Of a stretch of DNA of 6,138 nt, positions 1 through 5,733 are shown in pieces. The stretch lies in assembly GCA_030600135.1 (NCBI GenBank), contig JAUVMS010000217.1, positions 1-6,138 of the forward strand, written 5' to 3'. The notes under the pieces are model-generated. The model worked only from the letters and a program-made list of their open reading frames with translations, was not told where the DNA came from and ran no database searches. This DNA is from Hyphomicrobiales bacterium (GTDB lineage Bacteria; Pseudomonadota; Alphaproteobacteria; Rhizobiales; JAUVMS01). The translations under genes and the position numbers were made by a program. Each line of letters begins with the position of its first letter. Positions within the stretch are counted from its first letter, which is position 1.

Positions 1-825
1 GCTGCGATTATTGCTTTAGCGGCAGTCATCGGAATTGGTGGGCAAAAGCCGGCAAGCGCGACGGGGTTCAGCGCCGACGATCTCAACATTCCGTCAGAGT
101 GGATGATCGGCGGATTCCTGGTGGTGACGCCCAAGTACGAGGGCTCGAAAGAATACGAGGCGACGGGCTTTCCGTTCATCGCGCCGGTGGGGGTCGACGG
201 TACCGGGTTCGTCAACGTCATCGGGCCGCAGAACGTGCAGATCCGTCTGCTGCGGTTCAGTCCGTTCGAGGCGGGGCCGCTGGTGGGCTATCGCTGGAGC
301 CGTGACGAGGACGATGCCAAGCGGCTCAATGGGCTGGGCGACGTCAGCGGGGGTCTCATCGCCGGCGGTTATGTGAGCTATGATTTCGGGCCGTTCCTGC
401 TCAGAAGCTCCTATCACCAGAAAGTCACGGGCGATAATACGGGCTATACGGTTCGGTTCGTGGCCGAAGCGGATCAGCGCATTGACGAAAACTGGCGGCT
501 ACGCGGCCGGGTCGGTACGGCCTATGCCAGTGACGGCTACATGGATGCCTATTTCAGCGTGACGCCCGCGCAATCACTCACCTCCGGCCTGCCGGTTTAT
601 GATGCCGATGCGGGCTTTAAGGGCGTTTATGCCTCGGCCGGGTTCGACTATCGGTTGAGTGAGGACTGGGTTATGCGCTTTACCGGCTACTACGAGCGGC
701 TCATCGGCGACACCACCGACAGCCCCATCGTCGAAGCCGAGAACCAGTTCGCCGGCACCGTCGGCCTGGCCTATGTCTTCGACTGGGCGGATTTTTCGGG
801 CGGCGAGCGCGACCCGCGATATTGA
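1..825 (+). CDS. MipA/OmpV family outer-membrane protein, 5' end missing
   Basis: The frame is open from base 1 to a TGA at 823-825 (274 residues visible). The first 20 visible residues are an Ala/Ile/Leu/Val-rich stretch ending in P-A-S-A before Thr, which fits a signal peptide with its Met and first few residues cut off. The mature part has MipA/OmpV hallmarks: a PKYEGSKEYE segment soon after the N terminus, alternating polar/hydrophobic stretches typical of beta strands, a YYERLIGDTTDSPIVE motif near residues 230-245, and a GLAYVFDW strand close to the end. The family forms outer-membrane beta-barrels; MipA of E. coli bridges the murein hydrolase MltA and PBP1B, but many members have no defined role. 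The protein continues about 12 residues beyond the final strand (ADFSGGERDPRY), and the DNA for this tail is duplicated downstream of the next gene. Family call is firm; function and the missing start are not determined. Confidence 0.93.
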   Translation, partial: AAIIALAAVIGIGGQKPASATGFSADDLNIPSEWMIGGFLVVTPKYEGSKEYEATGFPFIAPVGVDGTGFVNVIGPQNVQIRLLRFSPFEAGPLVGYRWSRDEDDAKRLNGLGDVSGGLIAGGYVSYDFGPFLLRSSYHQKVTGDNTGYTVRFVAEADQRIDENWRLRGRVGTAYASDGYMDAYFSVTPAQSLTSGLPVYDADAGFKGVYASAGFDYRLSEDWVMRFTGYYERLIGDTTDSPIVEAENQFAGTVGLAYVFDWADFSGGERDPRY

Positions 826-826
826 G
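807..826 (+). repeat. Left copy of direct repeat flanking the TIR gene
   Basis: GCGCGACCCGCGATATTGAG covers the last codons and stop of the MipA-type gene. A copy lacking one A lies at 1980-1998. The 14 leading bases are identical and the last 5 (TTGAG) also match. The pair encloses the whole TIR gene, so it may mark an insertion or duplication junction. Confidence 0.6.
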
Positions 827-840
827 GGGTGACGGGCATT

Positions 841-874
841 CGGTGCGCTGAAAGCGCCGAGCGCGAGCCTTTTT
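841..874 (+). terminator. Candidate rho-independent terminator or attenuator after the MipA gene
   Basis: GCGCT (845-849) can pair with AGCGC (860-864), with outer GG (842-843) opposite CC (868-869) across mismatches, followed directly by five T at 870-874. A rival hairpin, GCGCT-GAA-AGCGC (845-857), uses the same left arm. It ends only 18 bases before the TIR start, and I see no promoter between them, so it could stop mipA transcripts or limit read-through into the TIR gene. The T run is short and the stem imperfect. Confidence 0.45.
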
Positions 875-892
875 GCTGCGGAGGCTCCTGTC

Positions 893-1963
893 ATGACGAA
901 TGCCACCGAGGCGCAATTTCCGTTTCGCCATAGTCGGCTCCTGGATTTGTGGCCGGGGCGTCCTCTCCGCAAGCCCTATTTTATCTCCCATGCCTATGCC
1001 GACCGCGCGGGCCTCGGGTCACTGAAAGCTGCCTTGCCGCAACGGATCAATCCCGTCGTCTTTCCGCCGATCGACGTCAATCCAAGGCAAACCGTGAGCG
1101 CGGCGCTGATCCAGCGGATCAGGGAATGCTATGGCCTCATCTACGTCGACAGTCCCGCCTCAAAAAAATCGTTCTGGGTCAACTTCGAGATGCGTACGGC
1201 GGGGCGGTTGGGAAGGAACGTCGCGGCATACGATCCAAACGAAAATAATTTCACTGTCAAATGCTCATCTCCAACGAATACGACTGCGGTGCTTTGGAAC
1301 AGTGAATTGGAGCAAGACGACCGTCTTGGCCTCGAGATCGCACAATGGCTGCGAGAGAAGAGAAATGTCGCCGCCGGGCGCGCGCTGAAGGACCTCGGTC
1401 ATGCACACTTCACGTTTGATCGATACTCCGGCACCTATAGTCCGGATGGCAACATCCCAGTTCTCTACGGCGAGACGCAGTCGTCGCTGAGGCGAAAGAT
1501 GCTGGCAAAGGCTTGCGTCATCCTCCTACTTTCCAATGCCGCATGCAGCGCACCCTGGCCGTTCGACGATCGTGACTATCTTGCAGCCTACGGCAAAACC
1601 GGTGATTTGCGAGGGACAGGCCTCGAGGTGGCGTGGCTGGAACCACCGAATTGGGGTGCCATCCAGTCAGGGTTCCAAGAGATCAGTGGCCAACCGCAAA
1701 ACAAGTTGTTCAGGGATTTGGTGCTCAGCCAAGCGCAGTCACCCGATGAACTTGTGCTGACCCAGAATGGGCAGATCAATTGGCCGCGCGTGGACGATCT
1801 CTTGATGAGGTTGGAGCACACCGCGTTCGAGAATGGCACGTTGGGCATCGACCTGCGCGATGCGATGTCGAGCGAGCTTCGTGATATCGAGCGGTTCGAG
1901 CAGACGGCCGAGCAGTCGTTGAGAAGAACGCGCATCAACTACCATCAGGACAAATATCTATAG
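893..1963 (+). CDS. TIR-domain protein with a degenerate second TIR-like core
   Basis: This 356-residue protein starts at an ATG with GGAGG at 880-884, an ideal distance. Residues about 28-115 form a TIR domain: strand plus loop KPYFISHAYAD (27-37), a BB-loop-like FPPIDVNPR (57-65), strand GLIYVDS (81-87), then S-x-W-V-x-x-E with Trp95 and Glu99 as the likely NADase catalytic glutamate, and strand NVAAYDP. Bacterial TIR domains often cleave NAD+ or make cyclic-ADP-ribose signals in antiphage defence. Residues about 190-245 repeat the pattern: CVILLLS (208-214) then Trp222 at the same spacing (Ser to Trp, 8 residues), with Asp226 where Glu99 would be. This looks like an internal duplication with a decayed active site. 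The C-terminal part (about 300-350) is charged and probably helical. No signal peptide or membrane segment is evident. No partner gene such as a Thoeris ThsA lies beside it, so a standalone effector is the best guess. The coding DNA is more AT-rich than its flanks and sits between direct repeats, pointing to acquisition. TIR assignment is good; substrate and trigger are unknown. Confidence 0.85.
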   Translation: MTNATEAQFPFRHSRLLDLWPGRPLRKPYFISHAYADRAGLGSLKAALPQRINPVVFPPIDVNPRQTVSAALIQRIRECYGLIYVDSPASKKSFWVNFEMRTAGRLGRNVAAYDPNENNFTVKCSSPTNTTAVLWNSELEQDDRLGLEIAQWLREKRNVAAGRALKDLGHAHFTFDRYSGTYSPDGNIPVLYGETQSSLRRKMLAKACVILLLSNAACSAPWPFDDRDYLAAYGKTGDLRGTGLEVAWLEPPNWGAIQSGFQEISGQPQNKLFRDLVLSQAQSPDELVLTQNGQINWPRVDDLLMRLEHTAFENGTLGIDLRDAMSSELRDIERFEQTAEQSLRRTRINYHQDKYL

Positions 1964-1979
1964 AGATTGTTTTGCTAAA

Positions 1980-1998
1980 GCGCGACCCGCGATTTGAG
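1980..1998 (+). repeat. Right copy of direct repeat flanking the TIR gene
   Basis: GCGCGACCCGCGATTTGAG matches 807-826 except for one missing A. It begins exactly where the AT-rich tail of the TIR gene (1950-1979) gives way to GC-rich sequence, which supports a junction. It sits in non-coding DNA, 16 bases past the TIR stop. Confidence 0.6.
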
Positions 1999-2134
1999 TG
2001 TGTGAGGCTGGGCGGCGACCGCCGTGCCCGACATCGATGGCTTGCCATTGAAGTAAAGGGAAATAGACGCGCGGCGTGACGCCATTTCATACAGTGCGGC
2101 GTTGCGCTTTTCCCCCCTGCGTCCCAAACTGGCG

Positions 2135-2155
2135 ATGAACACGTCCATTGTTCAT
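2135..2155 (+). promoter_or_regulatory. Perfect inverted repeat, candidate operator for the decarboxylase gene
   Basis: ATGAACA (2135-2141), a 7-base spacer, then TGTTCAT (2149-2155) form a perfect 7-7-7 dyad ending 19 bases before the chosen ATG at 2175. Such a 21-base symmetric site is typical of a dimeric repressor or activator. No regulator gene is next to it. It could instead act as a leader hairpin in mRNA. I could not identify a convincing -35/-10 pair upstream. Confidence 0.5.
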
Positions 2156-2162
2156 TTCAGGT

Positions 2163-2167
2163 AGGGG
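2163..2167 (+). promoter_or_regulatory. Ribosome binding site that decides the decarboxylase start
   Basis: AGGGG lies 7 bases upstream of the ATG at 2175. An upstream in-frame TTG at 2148 has no comparable site and falls inside the inverted repeat, so the ATG is preferred. Confidence 0.7.
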
Positions 2168-2174
2168 CGACGTC

Positions 2175-3488
2175 ATGCGAAACCTGAGACGTCAGGCTGT
2201 ACGCGATCACTTGATCCGTTACGGCGGGGACAGTTTCCCGCATCTGTTTCGCTCGGCTTCGGGCACCATCGTCGTCGATGACACCGGGCGCGCGGTGCTC
2301 GATTTTACCTCCGGGCAAATGTGCGCCACCATCGGCCATAACCATCCGGCAATCAAAGAGGCGATCAGGAAGAGCGCCGACACGGCCATGCATATGTTCT
2401 CGGGCATGATACCCGAAGCGGTGGCCGACCTTGCCATCAAGCTCGCAGAGTGGGTGCCGGAGCCGCTCTCCAAATCGCTGATGGTCAACACCGGCAGCGA
2501 GAGCAACGAAGCGGCACTTCGCATCGCAAAATTGGCAACCGGTGGCTATGAGGTGGTGGCTCTCGGCGGCTCCTGGCATGGCACGACCGGGGCATCGGCG
2601 GCGGCGTCGTTTGCAAGCGATCGGCGTGGTTATGGTCCCAAAGTCCCGGGCAATCACGCCATTCCCGAGCCCAATGCCTATCGCTGCCCAATCGAGCATT
2701 GCCGCGATCATTGCGATATGACCTGCATGAAGGTCGGTCTCAAAATGTTCGACATGGCATCCGATGGTGCGCCGGCGGCGGTTATTGCCGAGCCGATCAT
2801 TTCCGCAGGTGGCGTGATCGTCCCGCCCAAGGGCTATTTTACTGCACTTGCCGAAGCATGTCGGTCGCGCGGCATGTTGCTTATCTTTGATGAGGCGCAG
2901 ACGGCCTTTGGCCGTATCGGACATCGTTTCGCTGCCACGCAGCTGGGCGTGACGCCAGATATCATGACGGTCTCAAAGACGCTGGGTGGCGGGCTGCCGC
3001 TGGCGGCAACGATCACGTCCGATCCGATCGAGGACGTCGCTCATCAGCGTGGGTTTTCGTTTTACACGAGCCACGTTTCCGACCCTCTGCCGGCCATGGC
3101 GGGGCTTGCCGTATTGCAAACCATCGAACGCGACGGACTGGTCGAGCGCGCCAAAGAGATGGGCACCTACCTTGAGCAGGCGCTGTCGGGCTTGCAGCAG
3201 CGCTACGAGGTGATTGGCGATGTGCGGGGCCAGGGCCTGTTGCTGGGCGTCGAACTGGTCAAGGATCGCGAAAGCCGAGAGCCGTTTCACACGTTGGGGG
3301 CCAGGACGACAGAGCGTTGCTTTGAGCTGGGGCTTTCCATGAACATTCGGCGCCGGACTGAGCGCGGCTCTGTTTGGCGCATCGCGCCGCCTCTCACGGT
3401 CTCGCGGGCGGAGATTGATCGCGGGGTCACGATCCTCGATCAGGCGCTGCGCGAAAGCCTGGACAGTTTGGCGGGCGAAACGAGCTAA
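2175..3488 (+). CDS. dgdA: 2,2-dialkylglycine decarboxylase-like class III PLP aminotransferase
   Basis: The product is 437 residues, close to the 433 of Burkholderia cepacia DGD, which decarboxylates 2-aminoisobutyrate to acetone and CO2 and then transaminates pyruvate to L-alanine. Residues numbered from the ATG: DFTSGQM with Gln48 (DGD Gln52), NTGSESNE for phosphate binding (105-112), GSWHG with Trp134 (DGD Trp138) stacking on PLP, FDEAQ with Asp239 at the pyridine nitrogen, VSKTLGGG with the PLP lysine Lys268 (DGD Lys272), FYTSHVSDP, and WRIAPPLTVS with Arg402 (DGD Arg406). Gln, Trp, Lys and Arg together are the DGD signature rather than that of ordinary omega-aminotransferases. One difference by hand alignment: the position of DGD Ser215 (AEPILSS) is Ala211 here (AEPIISA), so substrate range may differ. 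An insert with Cys171, Cys176, Cys180 and Cys184 plus two His is unusual. It is cytosolic. It overlaps the next gene's stop by 4 bases, tail to tail. A related amine or amino-acid aminotransferase activity cannot be excluded. Confidence 0.88.
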   Translation: MRNLRRQAVRDHLIRYGGDSFPHLFRSASGTIVVDDTGRAVLDFTSGQMCATIGHNHPAIKEAIRKSADTAMHMFSGMIPEAVADLAIKLAEWVPEPLSKSLMVNTGSESNEAALRIAKLATGGYEVVALGGSWHGTTGASAAASFASDRRGYGPKVPGNHAIPEPNAYRCPIEHCRDHCDMTCMKVGLKMFDMASDGAPAAVIAEPIISAGGVIVPPKGYFTALAEACRSRGMLLIFDEAQTAFGRIGHRFAATQLGVTPDIMTVSKTLGGGLPLAATITSDPIEDVAHQRGFSFYTSHVSDPLPAMAGLAVLQTIERDGLVERAKEMGTYLEQALSGLQQRYEVIGDVRGQGLLLGVELVKDRESREPFHTLGARTTERCFELGLSMNIRRRTERGSVWRIAPPLTVSRAEIDRGVTILDQALRESLDSLAGETS

Positions 3489-3976
3489 AGCTGCCGGGCC
3501 ATGATGAGGTGGGGGATTTCCTCGCCCTCGCCGCCGCAGTCGGTGCCCTGGCCGGTGACCGCAAACCCTTGAGCCTCATAGAACCGGACGGCCTGCTCGT
3601 TGGCGGGTTCCACTTCGAGGTCGACGGCCGTGGCCGCGGGAAAGGCCGCAAGCGTGGCCTCGAGCAACGCCCGGCCATGGCCGCGGCCCTGCGCTTCGGG
3701 CAGGACATAGAGACGGGCAAGGCGGACGAGGCCGTTGCCGGTGTCGCCGGCAAGCGAGGTTGCGATCAGACGGTCCCCGTCTTCGGCGATGAGGAAGCAA
3801 ATCTTAGGGTGCTCCAGATCTTGCGCCAAGCGCTCGACGGCGTGCCAGCGGCCGGTGATGTCTGCAACGCGCTCGGCGCCGAAGATGGCGTCGTAGGTTG
3901 CGTGCCAGGTCGCGGCGAGCAGCGCACTCACCTCGGGTAGGTCAGCGGCGTTGCAGGGGCGGATGTTTGTTGGCAT
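3485..3976 (-). CDS. GNAT family N-acetyltransferase
   Basis: This 163-residue protein is the usual size for a single GNAT domain, which transfers an acetyl group from acetyl-CoA to an amine. Landmarks: N-terminal strand TNIRPCNAAD (3-12), a helix with TWHATYDAIFG (23-33) as in many small-molecule GNATs, the central strand VRLARLYVLP (84-93), the acetyl-CoA pyrophosphate loop QGRGHG (96-101) fitting Q/R-x-x-G-x-G/A, and EPANEQAVRFYEAQGF (123-138), the motif B helix and turn. The substrate cannot be read from sequence. The ATG at 3976 was chosen because the domain begins right after it; a GTG at 4114 in the same frame would add 46 residues of low-complexity, basic sequence with no domain. The ribosome site is weak (AAGAGA, about 9 bases before the ATG). 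It converges on the decarboxylase gene, the stops sharing CTAA at 3485-3488, so there is no room for a terminator between the two. Confidence 0.9.
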   Translation of the reverse strand: MPTNIRPCNAADLPEVSALLAATWHATYDAIFGAERVADITGRWHAVERLAQDLEHPKICFLIAEDGDRLIATSLAGDTGNGLVRLARLYVLPEAQGRGHGRALLEATLAAFPAATAVDLEVEPANEQAVRFYEAQGFAVTGQGTDCGGEGEEIPHLIMARQL

Positions 3977-4075
3977 CTGCTGCTGTCTCTTTGGTGTTGC
4001 TTGATGCGCTGCGTTCGGGGCGTGAGGTCGGTCTGCCCGCACTCGGATGGCAATTTTTCTAGGTCGCCGCGGCTC

Positions 4076-4090
4076 TGGCGGAAGGAGAGT
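4076..4090. repeat. Left copy of att-like direct repeat
   Basis: TGGCGGAAGGAGAGT matches 5766-5780 (TGGCGGAGGGAGAGT) at 14 of 15 bases in the same orientation. Read on the minus strand it resembles the acceptor-stem and CCA end of a serine-type tRNA gene (CTCTCCTTCCGCCA). There is no T-arm beside it, so it is not a tRNA gene. It coincides with the drop in GC content. Confidence 0.4.
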
Positions 4091-4234
4091 GATCCAAACG
4101 CCATGGAGAGCCACACCAAAATATCGAAACGTTTGCGTTTTGGAATTCGCTGCAATGATCCTGCACGCTGATTGTCGCTCACTTTGTTGTACAATTCCAG
4201 GCGTGCCTATCTAGCAGTTCACGTGATTTTTTGA

Positions 4235-4252
4235 CCCAACTCTGAAGTCGGG
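4235..4252. other. Stem-loop in the toxin 3' flank
   Basis: CCCAACT (4235-4241) and AGTCGGG (4246-4252) flank a CTGA loop; in a leftward transcript the stem is 7 pairs including one G-U. Six T (4227-4232 on this strand) lie on the wrong side for a terminator in either direction, so the role is open. Confidence 0.35.
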
Positions 4253-4366
4253 CTCGTCGGGTCGTCAAAGAAGCTGACTGGCGAAACGTGCAATGAGCGG
4301 ACAATCTGCTGAGAAGAAGCTGACATCTCGTTCCCATTCTCCTCGGACGATCAGGCTGGGTAACAC

Positions 4367-4765
4367 TTATACCGATAACTGCTTGATACGCCCGCGCCCA
4401 AGTGTCATTTCATACATCGCACCACCCCCAACCGCGCCCGCGAGTGCAATGATGTCCGGCCATTGATTGAGGAGCCGTTCGGTTTGGCGCACCACCGAGG
4501 CCTTGTACAAACTCTTTGCCATAAAGAACCCAACCAGTGGCGAATTTCGGAACGTATGAAACTCCGCTGAGTTCTTTCTTATCTTGCGGTCGCCGGAAAT
4601 AACTATCCATCGGCCCTCCGCCGCAAGGCCCTGCATCCACTCTACATCGGTGACGTTTGGCTCGAACTTGTCGCGCAAAGCGACGACGATGTGCTCGTCC
4701 TTGAAGAGTTCCGCTAGAGCGCGCGCAATTCGCGGTGACAGGTTGTTGTCAAAAAAGAAGTTCAC
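4367..4765 (-). CDS. PIN-like toxin of a VapBC45-type toxin-antitoxin pair
   Basis: This 132-residue protein fits the PIN-like toxin family that includes M. tuberculosis VapC45 (also resembling DUF5615). PIN toxins are Mg2+-dependent ribonucleases that block translation when the antitoxin is lost. The family pattern is visible: N-terminal strand and acidic residue MNFFFDNNLSPRIA with Asp6, a helix AELF, D-V-E-W (40-43) with Asp40 and Glu42, then strand and acidic turn WIVISGDRKI with Asp59, followed by FRNSPLVGFFM and a C-terminal helix. I chose the GTG at 4765 because it overlaps the antitoxin stop as GTGA (4765-4762), giving translational coupling, and because the first strand begins at once. 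A GTG at 4795 would add 10 residues (PVRRKTARC) with no family counterpart that I know. Gene order, antitoxin first, is that of vapBC operons. The nuclease target is unknown. Confidence 0.82.
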   Translation of the reverse strand: MNFFFDNNLSPRIARALAELFKDEHIVVALRDKFEPNVTDVEWMQGLAAEGRWIVISGDRKIRKNSAEFHTFRNSPLVGFFMAKSLYKASVVRQTERLLNQWPDIIALAGAVGGGAMYEMTLGRGRIKQLSV

Positions 4766-5478
4766 GCAGCGTGCAGTCTTTCTTCGAACCGGCACGCATC
4801 CTTGACCACTGATTCCGGCAGTTCATACAGCCTGGAGACGAGCTTGGTTGAGCCTTCCGCCGCAACCGCATCGCGCAGCGTTTCCGTCGGTATGCCATAG
4901 TCCGTCGCAATCGGTTGCCCGAACGAACGCTGAGGATCCAACACAATTGTTACTTTGCCATTGAGCGGCCGCCATCGTGCGACCGCATCGGCCTCGATAT
5001 CCAAGTCCTTGAAGAATTTCTCGATCACCGATGCGTACTGCCGATTCTTGAGATCCAATAGCTCACGTTCTTCCGTGCCAGGCTCATCCTCAAGGCGCCG
5101 TAACGTATCCAGGTAAATAGTTCGTCCATCAGTCCGGAAACGCTGCGTCGAGAACGGCCGGGGATCGTTTACGCATTCACGTGCATACGCTACGCATGCC
5201 CGGATGGCCTTGAGACTAACACCCGCCCCCACAAAGGCATTTACGAAGCGCAATTCAATCAGATCCCGGAAGCCTAGATACAATCGCCCATCCAGTCGAG
5301 GCAGCTGCACCGACCACAGCGGCTCCATGTGTCGATCAGCCCCGTCGAGCGTAAAATGATAGCCGCCGAGCCATCGGTTGATGGCATAAGGCTTCATGCC
5401 AAGCAAGCGCGCGGCATCGGGCACTGTGTAGTAGCCTATACCCAAAGGAATCTCGATCGTTGCACTGTCTTGAGGCAT
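4762..5478 (-). CDS. Antitoxin with HTH and DUF433-like domains, VapB45 type
   Basis: The 238-residue product matches the size and layout of the VapB45 family (the M. tuberculosis member is about 239 residues), which neutralises the adjacent PIN-like toxin and represses its own operon. Residues 16-40 (YYTVPDAARLLGMKPYAINRW) form a MerR-like or excisionase-like helix-turn-helix. Residues 66-105 (LYLGFRDLIELRFVNAF, then GVSLKAIRACVAYA) resemble the helices that follow the HTH in MerR proteins. A mostly charged linker covers 110-170. Residues 175-235 look like DUF433: VTIVLDPQRSFGQPI, then TDYGIPTETL, and SRLYELPESVVKDACRFEE, the part expected to bind the toxin. The ATG at 5478 has no Shine-Dalgarno sequence; a promoter placed to start transcription at the ATG suggests a leaderless message. 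The stop overlaps the toxin GTG by 4 bases. It is a large antitoxin compared with standard 80-residue VapB, as expected for this subfamily. Confidence 0.82.
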   Translation of the reverse strand: MPQDSATIEIPLGIGYYTVPDAARLLGMKPYAINRWLGGYHFTLDGADRHMEPLWSVQLPRLDGRLYLGFRDLIELRFVNAFVGAGVSLKAIRACVAYARECVNDPRPFSTQRFRTDGRTIYLDTLRRLEDEPGTEERELLDLKNRQYASVIEKFFKDLDIEADAVARWRPLNGKVTIVLDPQRSFGQPIATDYGIPTETLRDAVAAEGSTKLVSRLYELPESVVKDACRFEERLHAA

Positions 5479-5484
5479 ATACTC

Positions 5485-5513
5485 AGTCTAGCGTACTTCG
5501 CTGCATCACCCAA
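5485..5513 (-). promoter_or_regulatory. Candidate promoter and operator of the toxin-antitoxin operon
   Basis: On the minus strand TTGGGT (5513-5508), a 17-base spacer and TAGACT (5490-5485) match the -35 and -10 consensus at 3 and 4 of 6 positions. Transcription would begin at about 5478, the A of the antitoxin ATG. The spacer contains a small dyad, AGCG-TACTT-CGCT (5490-5502), a possible site for antitoxin autorepression. The match is modest. Confidence 0.35.
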
Positions 5514-5678
5514 CAGATCACGGTGCATTCATCATCTACATTTCAAATCCGCTTTGTATCAAGTGCGGCAGATCATCCGCAACGTTTTGAAAATTAGCAC
5601 TGCCTCTGCCAAGGACCAATGCTGACTCGCGGCACTAACAGGAGGTCGTCTTTCACCGAACGTGCTCGGTATGCTGAA

Positions 5679-5719
5679 TGTTGCGCAGTTGTTGCTCACT
5701 TTACCGAAACTGTGCAACA
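5679..5719. repeat. Long inverted repeat upstream of the integrase
   Basis: TGTTGCGCAGTT (5679-5690) and AACTGTGCAACA (5708-5719) pair over 12 positions with a single G-U. The 17-base loop contains TTGTTGCTCACTTT (overlapping 5689-5702), which recurs with one change at 4172-4185. It has no T run after it, so it is not a simple terminator. Confidence 0.6.
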
Positions 5720-5733
5720 GCGAATAAATAATA

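Larger units (their letters stand above)
3977..4366. other. 390-base intergenic stretch at a composition boundary
   Basis: No credible gene is present; the open frames here are extensions of the acetyltransferase or unlike any protein I know. From about 4091 rightward the sequence becomes more AT-rich than the genes to the left. It contains the left att-like repeat (4076-4090), an 8-base palindrome TTGTACAA (4187-4194), a stem-loop (4235-4252) nested in TTTGAC/GTCAAA arms (4230-4235 and 4264-4269), and AAGAAGCTGAC twice (4268-4278 and 4314-4324). It holds the leader of the acetyltransferase and the 3' flank of the toxin gene. I found no convincing promoter or T-tract terminator. Confidence 0.6.

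Noticed and set aside
574..991. Two leftward frames across the mipA/TIR junction
   Set aside because: Basic, low-complexity products with no motif; both overlap well-supported genes.
893..1963. Thoeris system
   Set aside because: Only the TIR protein is present; no SIR2/SLOG or other ThsA-like gene lies in the window, so naming the system is not supported.
2010..2088. GC hairpins (GGGCGGC/GCCGTGCCC and GGCG-TGA-CGCC) after the TIR gene
   Set aside because: They have bulges and no T tract, so I do not call them terminators.
2148..2174. Upstream TTG start for the decarboxylase
   Set aside because: It lies within the inverted repeat, lacks a ribosome site, and makes the protein longer than DGD; the ATG at 2175 has AGGGG 7 bases upstream.
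2157..2924. 255-codon open frame antisense to the decarboxylase gene
   Set aside because: Long antisense frames are common in GC-rich genes; the product is Arg/His/Cys-rich with no family pattern, while the other strand encodes a clear enzyme.
3509..3940. 143-codon rightward frame
   Set aside because: It mirrors the acetyltransferase gene on the opposite strand and shows no domain.
3977..4114. 46-residue N-terminal extension of the acetyltransferase from a GTG
   Set aside because: The GNAT domain starts at the ATG at 3976; the extension is proline- and arginine-rich and unlike the family.
4268..4324. AAGAAGCTGAC repeated twice, as a CRISPR or iteron start
   Set aside because: Only two 11-base copies with no regular third copy; too short and too few for an array or origin.
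5329..5625. 98-codon rightward frame across the antitoxin start
   Set aside because: Antisense to the antitoxin N terminus and promoter; no ribosome site or recognisable motif.
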